Assembly: GCA_947455725.1 (NCBI GenBank)
Contig: CANGPL010000019.1
Span: forward strand, 1-49,286
Length of the DNA: 49,286 bases
Origin: Hyphomicrobiales bacterium
Lineage (GTDB): Bacteria; Pseudomonadota; Alphaproteobacteria; Rhizobiales; Beijerinckiaceae
Reading direction: 5' to 3'
Every line of letters begins with the position of its first letter. Position 1 is the first letter of the stretch. This document shows positions 43,292 through 49,286 of the stretch, one piece after another. Below the pieces are notes generated by a model. The model saw nothing but the letters and a program-made list of their open reading frames with translations, did no database searches and was not told where the DNA came from. Both the position numbers and the translations under genes were made by a program.

Positions 43292-45385
43292 GTGAGAAGC
43301 CAAAGGGTTCCCAATCGAATGAGCGACGGCAAAGACATCCAGTCTGGTCGATCCAAGCATCCGAGCGCGTCTACAGGGCGCGTCCGGTTTGTTTGGCAGA
43401 CCAATGCTGCCGGTCAGTTTCATTTTCCCGATGTCAACGAAGCGATTACCGGGCTTTATCGAACGCTTTCTGGCAAAATCTGGTCGCAAGATGACGTGAT
43501 CGGTGACGCCCTTCAATCCCGCGAGACCTTTGTTGGCCTTGAGGCAACCCTCTCTTTGAATGGCATCGCCTCGGCTGAACTCACTTTATCCGGAACGCCC
43601 ATCACGGATGCTGATCAGTCTTTTGAGGGGTATCGTGGGTTCGGATTTATTAAATCTTCGGCACCCGTAAAGGTCGCTCCGGTTATTGAGCCTGTTAAGC
43701 ATAAACCCGTTGATGCGCCTTGGTCGACCTCGAATGGTCTGAGCGAAAGTGAACGAAACGCTTTCCGAGAAATTGCGCGCGCTTTAGGGGCGCATACCGC
43801 CGATCTGGAGCCTAAGCCAGCGATGACCGAGGCGCGTGAATGGCCCCCGATCGAGCCGATAATCCCCGCATCGCAAAGCCCAGTGCCTGAAAATGATCTG
43901 GCGGCGGATCGCCTCACTCTGGTCTTGGATCGCCTGCCGGTTGGCGTTTTGATCAGCCGTGGCGGCGTGCCCATCGTCATGAATCAGCCACTCTTGGACT
44001 GGCTCGGCTATGAGAGCGCCGATGCGTTTTTCGAGATGGGCGGCATTGATACCATGTTTGGCGGACGGGATCCGTCCCGCCGTGCCGTTGAAGATGACGG
44101 CGCTATGCTGTTACGCCGACGCGATGGCGACATGGTTGCGCTCGGGGTCAAATTACAAACCGTCCAATGGGACGATTTACCCGCCAGCATGATGATCTTT
44201 GAAAAGATCGCGTCGCCTCGCGAAGAATTTTTACCGTTTGACGACGAAACAGTCAGCATTGGTAACGGCGTTTCAGCGCAAGAACTCTCAGCCATTCTGG
44301 ATACCGCGACCGATGGCGTGATCATTCTCGATTTTAATGGCCGTATCCTATCCATGAACCGTTCGGCCGAAGCGCTGTTCGGGATTGATACGATCGAGAT
44401 TTCGGGTGAGCATTTCACAACGCTGCTTTCCGAGACGAGCCGTAACCGGGCGTTGGATTATCTTGAAGGCCTCAAAGATAATGGCGTCGCCAGCGTCTTG
44501 AACGATGGGCGCGAAGTGACCGGACAAACGCAGGATGGCGGACATATTCCGCTTTTCATGACGATGGGCCGGATCGGCACCTCGTCCGAGCCAAAATTCT
44601 GCGCCGTTTTACGCGATATCACCTCGTTTAAGCGGGCTGAGCGCGACTTTACGGAGGCAAGACGAGCGGCCGAGACGGCAAGCGCCAGAAAATCGGATTT
44701 TCTCGCCCGCATCAGCCATGAAATCCGCACCCCGCTTTCGGCCATTATCGGCTTTGCCGAAATTATGCATGACGAGCGCTTCGGTGTTTTGGGCAATACA
44801 CGCTATCGCGATTATGTGCAGGATATTCTGAAATCGGGCGCGCATATGCTCGATCTCGTGAATGATTTGCTCGATCTGTCGAAAATCGAAGCCGGACGCG
44901 CCGACCTCACTTTCGTCGAAGTCGATGTCAACAGTTTGCTGCTTGAAACGGCCAATACGGTGCAAGAATCGGCCAATAAAGCGCGGATCATTTTACGGAC
45001 GAGCTTGGCGTCGCATCTGCCGTCGATTGTGGCTGACGTGCGATCACTCACGCAGATCATGCTGAATATCCTCTCCAACGCCATCAAATTCACGCCCGAA
45101 GGTGGCCAAGTGATCGTTTCAACGACGCGCACACCGGATGGCGAGGTGGTTATCCGCGTCAAAGACACGGGCATCGGCATGTCGGAAACGGATATTGCAA
45201 CGGCGTTAGAGCCGTTTCGACAGGTAACAACAACGCGCCGTGCAGGCGGCACGGGCCTGGGCCTGCCGCTGACAAAAGCGCTGATCGAAGCCAATCGTGC
45301 GTCCATGGCGATCAGAAGTGCCCGCCATTCGGGAACGATTGTGGAAATTACCTTTCCGCCAACACGGGTTTTGGCCGACCGCTAA
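43292..45385 (+). CDS. PAS-domain histidine kinase of the PdhS/PleC/DivJ-like group
   Basis: Cytoplasmic histidine kinase of 697 residues without membrane segments. It has an N-terminal FVWQTNAAGQFHFPD segment, two PAS domains (about 210-310 and 330-445; LDTATDGVIILDFNGRILSMN), a phospho-acceptor domain (RISHEIRTPLSAIIGFAEIM, His476) and an ATPase domain (NILSNAIKFT, DTGIGM, GGTGLGLPL). The HEIRTPL...GFAEIMHDERFG...YRDYVQDI pattern matches the cell-cycle kinases that act on DivK. The start is a GTG with AGGA five bases upstream; an ATG at 43319 is the alternative. Function as a cell-cycle kinase is likely, not proven. Confidence 0.82.
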   Translation: MRSQRVPNRMSDGKDIQSGRSKHPSASTGRVRFVWQTNAAGQFHFPDVNEAITGLYRTLSGKIWSQDDVIGDALQSRETFVGLEATLSLNGIASAELTLSGTPITDADQSFEGYRGFGFIKSSAPVKVAPVIEPVKHKPVDAPWSTSNGLSESERNAFREIARALGAHTADLEPKPAMTEAREWPPIEPIIPASQSPVPENDLAADRLTLVLDRLPVGVLISRGGVPIVMNQPLLDWLGYESADAFFEMGGIDTMFGGRDPSRRAVEDDGAMLLRRRDGDMVALGVKLQTVQWDDLPASMMIFEKIASPREEFLPFDDETVSIGNGVSAQELSAILDTATDGVIILDFNGRILSMNRSAEALFGIDTIEISGEHFTTLLSETSRNRALDYLEGLKDNGVASVLNDGREVTGQTQDGGHIPLFMTMGRIGTSSEPKFCAVLRDITSFKRAERDFTEARRAAETASARKSDFLARISHEIRTPLSAIIGFAEIMHDERFGVLGNTRYRDYVQDILKSGAHMLDLVNDLLDLSKIEAGRADLTFVEVDVNSLLLETANTVQESANKARIILRTSLASHLPSIVADVRSLTQIMLNILSNAIKFTPEGGQVIVSTTRTPDGEVVIRVKDTGIGMSETDIATALEPFRQVTTTRRAGGTGLGLPLTKALIEANRASMAIRSARHSGTIVEITFPPTRVLADR

Positions 45386-45465
45386 TCTGCCGCAGAATCC
45401 ACACTTGCAAAATGTCAGGAAAACTCTGACATGGTAGGCATGTATCAACCTGCGGGAGCAAGCCG

Positions 45466-46896
45466 ATGAGCATTCAATTTCCGATGCCCGACGAAGCCAT
45501 TCTGGCGCGCCGCGATTCAATCATCGCGGGGCTTGTCCCTCTCGTGCCCGCAAGCTCGCTGATTACGACGGAAGACGAGCGCCGCGCGTTTGAAACCGAT
45601 GCGTTAACCGCCTATCGCAAAATGCCGCTCGCCGTTGTGTTGCCGACAACTACCGAAGAGGTCGCCGCTGTGCTGCGCTTTTGCAATGAGCAAGGCGTGA
45701 AAGTTATTCCGCGCGGCGCAGGAACCTCGCTCGCCGGAGGTGCCATTCCGCAAGAAGACGCGATTGTCATCGGCGTAGGTAAAATGAACCGCGTGCTCGA
45801 CATTAATTTTGGCGACCGGACGATGCGCGTGCAATCGGGCATTACCAATCTCGCGATCTCGGGCGAAGTGGCGCATAAAGGTTTCTTCTACGCGCCTGAT
45901 CCTTCCTCGCAATTGGCCTGCACGATTGCCGGTAATATTGCGATGAATTCCGGTGGCGCGCATTGCTTGCGTTATGGCGTGACCACGAACAATATTTTGG
46001 GCGTCCGTATGGTGCTGATCGATGGCACCATCGTCGATATCGGCTCAGACGCCATGGATGCGGCGGGGCTTGATCTTTTAGGTCTTGTCATCGGTTCAGA
46101 AGGCCAGCTTGGTATTGTGACAGAGGCGACCGTTCGCATCCTGCCGATGGCTGAGGGTGCGCGTCCGGTGCTCTTCGGTTTCGATTCAAGCGAAGCCGCT
46201 GGCCGTGCAGTGGCCGCTATTATCGGCGCGGGCATTATTCCCGTTGCGATGGAGTTTATGGACAAGCCCGCGATTGAAATCTGCGAGGCCTTTGCCCATG
46301 CCGGTTATCCGTTAGACGCCGAAGCGCTTCTCATCATCGAAGTTGAAGGCTCCGATGTCGAGATGGATGCGACACTCGAAAAAATCGTCAAAATTGCCAA
46401 AGAACACGGCGTAAAAACCGTGAAAGAATCAAAATCTGCCATGGAAACAGCAGCGATTTGGAAGGGTCGTAAATCCGCTTTCGGTGCCACCGGTCGTATT
46501 GCGGATTATATCTGCATGGATGGCACGATCCCAACGGGACAATTGCCTTTGGTGCTGCGTCGCATTGACGAGATTGTGAAGAGCTATGGCTTGCGCGTCG
46601 CCAATGTGTTCCACGCGGGCGATGGCAATTTGCACCCGCTCATCCTCTATAATTGCAATGATGAGGAAGAGGCACATAAGGCCGAAGAAGCGGGCAATGA
46701 TATTCTAAAACTCTGTGTTGAAGTCGGCGGATGCCTCACTGGCGAGCATGGCGTGGGTATTGAAAAACGCGACCTGATGCGCAAACAATTCACCGACATC
46801 GACTTAAACCAGCAAATGCGCGTGCGCGCGGTGTTTGATCCAGCTTGGTTGCTCAATCCGGCAAAGGTTTTTCCGCTTGATGGAAGACCTGCCTGA
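45466..46896 (+). CDS. glcD: Glycolate oxidase subunit GlcD
   Basis: FAD-linked catalytic subunit of glycolate oxidase, which oxidises glycolate to glyoxylate. The 476-residue protein has the FAD-binding PCMH fold ([16 protein letters not shown], about 82-97; [16 protein letters not shown]) and the C-terminal motif HAGDGNLHP with [21 protein letters not shown] ribosome site precedes the ATG. Its stop codon overlaps the glcE start (TGATG). Confidence 0.94.
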   Translation: MSIQFPMPDEAILARRDSIIAGLVPLVPASSLITTEDERRAFETDALTAYRKMPLAVVLPTTTEEVAAVLRFCNEQGVKVIPRGAGTSLAGGAIPQEDAIVIGVGKMNRVLDINFGDRTMRVQSGITNLAISGEVAHKGFFYAPDPSSQLACTIAGNIAMNSGGAHCLRYGVTTNNILGVRMVLIDGTIVDIGSDAMDAAGLDLLGLVIGSEGQLGIVTEATVRILPMAEGARPVLFGFDSSEAAGRAVAAIIGAGIIPVAMEFMDKPAIEICEAFAHAGYPLDAEALLIIEVEGSDVEMDATLEKIVKIAKEHGVKTVKESKSAMETAAIWKGRKSAFGATGRIADYICMDGTIPTGQLPLVLRRIDEIVKSYGLRVANVFHAGDGNLHPLILYNCNDEEEAHKAEEAGNDILKLCVEVGGCLTGEHGVGIEKRDLMRKQFTDIDLNQQMRVRAVFDPAWLLNPAKVFPLDGRPA

Positions 46897-48083
46897 TGAA
46901 TGAACCCATATCTCTTTTCGCCGAAGATGATCTGATTGCTGCCGTTCAAAACGCCTATGCGGCCAAAACACCGCTTGTGATCGAAGGCGGTGGCACCAAG
47001 GCCGCTGTTGGTCGCCCCGTTCAAGCCGCGACCTCTTTATCAACCCGTGCGCTAACGGGCGTGACGCTTTACGAACCCTCAGAAATGGTGATCTCCGCGC
47101 TTGCCGGAACACCGCTCAAAGAAGTCGAGCGGCGATTGGCCGAAAAAGGCCAGATGCTCCCTTTTGAGCCTGCCGATTATCGCCCTTTGCTGGGCACGCA
47201 AGGCGAGCCAACGATGGGCGGGTTAACCGCGACCAATCTTTCAGGCCCGCGCCGTGTCGTGGCGGGCGCATGCCGCGATAGTCTCATCGGTGTGCGTCTC
47301 ATCAATGGCAAAGGCGACGTCGTGAAATCCGGTGGACGTGTGATGAAAAACGTCACCGGGCTTGATCTTGTTAAATTGCTCTGCGGTTCCCATGGCACGT
47401 TGGGTGTTTTAACCGAGGTGACGTTCAAGGTTTTACCCCGTCCGGAAACGACAGTTACATTGGCGCTGCATGGGCTCGATGATGCCCGCGCGATTGAAGC
47501 CATGTCGATGGCCTTGGGTTCGCCGTTTGACATTACCGCTGCCGCTCATTTGCCCAACGGTGTTGAGCGCGTTTCAGCTACCGTGTTGCGGCTTGAAGGG
47601 TTCATCCCTTCGGTTGATTATCGGTTCAATCGGTTGAAAGATCTGCTCAAAGGTTTTGGCACCTGCGACCGTTTAGAAAATGATGCCTCAACCTCGCTTT
47701 GGAAAAAGGTGCGTGATGTCACCTGGCTTACCGAGCCGCGCGATCAAGCCGTTTGGAAAATTTCAATCGCACCTTCCAAGACACCGGCCCTGCTCGCGCA
47801 ATTGAAATCCACTTTGAACTTCCGCCATCTGCTCGATTGGGGCGGCGGTCTCATCTGGCTGCAAACCTCGGCTGAGGGCGATGCCGGTGCAGCAATGATA
47901 CGCGCGGCATTATCGGACACGGGCGGTCATGCCACGCTTGTCCGTGGTTCTGAAGTATTGCGCGCCAGCATCGACGTATTTGAACCGTTGAGCGCACCGC
48001 TGCAGGCGATTTCGTCTAATATCAAAGCAAGCTTCGACCCCGAACGTATTCTCAATCCGGGCCGCATGGCGGCACATCTTTAG
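46896..48083 (+). CDS. glcE: Glycolate oxidase FAD-binding subunit GlcE
   Basis: Second flavin-domain subunit of glycolate oxidase, 395 residues. It has the same PCMH-type fold as GlcD but is shorter: [16 protein letters not shown] (about 26-41), [25 protein letters not shown] and the C-terminal [12 protein letters not shown]. It is coupled to glcD by TGATG and is followed by glcF after 10 bases. Confidence 0.93.
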   Translation: MNEPISLFAEDDLIAAVQNAYAAKTPLVIEGGGTKAAVGRPVQAATSLSTRALTGVTLYEPSEMVISALAGTPLKEVERRLAEKGQMLPFEPADYRPLLGTQGEPTMGGLTATNLSGPRRVVAGACRDSLIGVRLINGKGDVVKSGGRVMKNVTGLDLVKLLCGSHGTLGVLTEVTFKVLPRPETTVTLALHGLDDARAIEAMSMALGSPFDITAAAHLPNGVERVSATVLRLEGFIPSVDYRFNRLKDLLKGFGTCDRLENDASTSLWKKVRDVTWLTEPRDQAVWKISIAPSKTPALLAQLKSTLNFRHLLDWGGGLIWLQTSAEGDAGAAMIRAALSDTGGHATLVRGSEVLRASIDVFEPLSAPLQAISSNIKASFDPERILNPGRMAAHL

Positions 48084-48093
48084 GCAACTCACG

Positions 48094-49286
48094 ATGCAAA
48101 CCAGTTTCCTACCCGAAGCGCTTAAAGAACCGGCGATGCAGGCCTCGGAGAAAATCCTGCGCACCTGCGTGCATTGCGGCTTCTGCACCGCGACGTGCCC
48201 GACTTATGTTCTGCTCGGCGATGAACTCGATAGCCCGCGCGGGCGCATCTATATGATCAAGGACATGCTAGAGCGCGGCAAGCCCGCTTCCTCCGATGTG
48301 GTTAAACATGTCGATCGCTGCCTCTCCTGCCTCTCCTGCATGACGACCTGTCCTTCTGGCGTGCATTACATGCATCTTGTCGACCACGCGCGCGCGCATA
48401 TCGAGGCGACCTATGAACGCCCCTTCGCCGATCGCGCGATGCGCGCTATATTGTCATCCATTCTGCCCTATCCGAACCGCTTCCGCGTCGCTTTAACCTT
48501 TGCAGCACTCGGCAAGCCTTTTGCGCCATTGATCCGCAAACTCCCCGGCATCGGCGCGCGGCTTTCTGCCATGCTCGCTTTAGCGCCTTGGTTTTTGCCT
48601 GGTAAATCACCTTATGAAGCACCGCAAAAGGTCGCTGCGGAAGGCGAGAAACGCGGCCGCGTTGCCATCCTTACCGGTTGCGCCCAACCTGTTCTGAACC
48701 CCGGCATTAACGAAGCGGCTATTCGTTTGCTGACTAGAATGGGCATCGAAATCGTGATTCCCAAAAACCAAACCTGCTGCGGCGCGCTTGTGCACCATAT
48801 GGGCAAGGACGAGGCGAGCCACGCTTTCGCCAAACAGATGATCAGTGCTTGGATGGATGAGATCGAGGGCGAAGGACTGGACGCGATTGTGATCACCGCT
48901 TCAGGATGCGGCACGACGATCAAAGATTACGGCCATATGTTCCGCAATGATCCGGAATGGGCGGAGAAAGCCGCGAAGGTTGCAAGCCTTGCCAAAGACA
49001 TCACCGAAGTGCTGACGCGTTTCACTTTGCCGCAAACCGCCATCGCCACGGGGCAAACGGTTGCTTATCATTCAGCCTGCTCGATGCAACACGGCCAGAA
49101 ATTGAGCGATGAACCAAAGAAGCTTTTAAAGGCCGCTGGCTTTAATGTGAAAGACGTTCCCGAAGGCCATATTTGCTGCGGCTCGGCGGGTACCTACAAT
49201 ATGTTGCAACCCGAAATTTCCGGCCAGCTACGCGAGCGCAAAGTCCGCAATATTGAAAAGCTAAACCCCGACATCATCGCTACCGG
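48094..49286 (+). CDS. glcF: Glycolate oxidase iron-sulfur subunit GlcF (3' end outside window)
   Basis: Iron-sulfur subunit that passes electrons from GlcDE to the quinone pool. It begins MQTSFLPEALKEPAMQASEK and has two 4Fe-4S ferredoxin motifs, CVHCGFCTATCP (about 25-36) and CLSCLSCMTTCP (about 75-86). Two CCG domains follow (NQTCCGALVHH and GHICCGSAGTYN). The reading frame is open to the end of the window (397 codons), so only the last residues are missing. It is the third gene of glcDEF. Confidence 0.93.
   Translation, partial: MQTSFLPEALKEPAMQASEKILRTCVHCGFCTATCPTYVLLGDELDSPRGRIYMIKDMLERGKPASSDVVKHVDRCLSCLSCMTTCPSGVHYMHLVDHARAHIEATYERPFADRAMRAILSSILPYPNRFRVALTFAALGKPFAPLIRKLPGIGARLSAMLALAPWFLPGKSPYEAPQKVAAEGEKRGRVAILTGCAQPVLNPGINEAAIRLLTRMGIEIVIPKNQTCCGALVHHMGKDEASHAFAKQMISAWMDEIEGEGLDAIVITASGCGTTIKDYGHMFRNDPEWAEKAAKVASLAKDITEVLTRFTLPQTAIATGQTVAYHSACSMQHGQKLSDEPKKLLKAAGFNVKDVPEGHICCGSAGTYNMLQPEISGQLRERKVRNIEKLNPDIIAT

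Noticed and set aside
1-49286. TAA reassigned as a sense codon
   Set aside because: Several core genes in the window (for example the first reductase, fabI and dnaA) end in TAA at the expected family length, so a global code change is excluded. The two in-frame TAA codons are local to the accessory segment.

Overview
The window is chromosomal DNA of an alphaproteobacterium, most likely a member of the Hyphomicrobiales (Rhizobiales). This rests on several things seen together: a GcrA cell-cycle regulator, an Irr-type Fur protein next to fabA-fabB-fabI, two phasins of polyhydroxyalkanoate (PHA) granules, a PdhS/PleC-like histidine kinase, a tRNA-His without the usual G-1, and the origin-proximal block dut-coaBC-ubiB-ubiE-mutM-enoyl-CoA hydratase-rpsT-dnaA-dnaN-recF. 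The short repeats between genes are of kinds common in this order. I cannot name the genus. Most of the window is conserved core genome.

Layout. 1-5.6 kb: 3' part of a glyoxylate/hydroxypyruvate reductase, then on the minus strand a MarR regulator coupled to an NlpC/P60 hydrolase, a repeat-rich gap, and an argD-argF-hslO operon joined by 4-base ATGA overlaps. 6.0-6.6 kb: gcrA behind a long upstream region with a GANTC-bearing inverted repeat. 6.7-13.1 kb (minus): the phosphate regulon in transcription order phoR, pstS, pstC, pstA, pstB, phoU, phoB, with a clear Pho box before pstS. 13.2-16.9 kb (minus): a UPF0104 membrane protein, an Ldh2-family dehydrogenase and prfC. 17.0-20.9 kb (minus): fabA-fabB-fabI-dcd, divergent from irr. 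21.5-24.9 kb: an SH3-domain exported protein, a glycerate dehydrogenase, cysK and an Rrf2 regulator. 25.0-26.7 kb (minus): coaBC and dut, overlapping by 4 bases.

26.9-30.0 kb is the one clearly accessory segment. It interrupts the coaBC/ubiB neighbourhood and holds a lipoprotein-type S8 (subtilisin-like) peptidase and an exported companion protein, each cut by a single in-frame TAA with the frame open on both sides. A HigB/HigA-type toxin-antitoxin pair follows in the opposite orientation.

30.1-40.2 kb returns to core genes: ubiE-ubiB (minus), then mutM, enoyl-CoA hydratase, a TSUP permease, rpsT, dnaA, dnaN and recF (plus). The 0.78 kb between rpsT and dnaA has no gene. 40.2-49.3 kb: a TylF-like methyltransferase, a LysE exporter, tRNA-His, two phasins behind a TGC-rich palindrome, a PAS histidine kinase, and the glycolate oxidase operon glcD-glcE-glcF, with glcF cut by the window end.

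No CRISPR array, insertion sequence, prophage or secondary-metabolite cluster was seen. The best leads are the doubly TAA-interrupted S8 peptidase/companion pair, the GANTC palindrome before gcrA, a PhoR without membrane segments, and the operator-like palindromes before the phasin and fabA genes.
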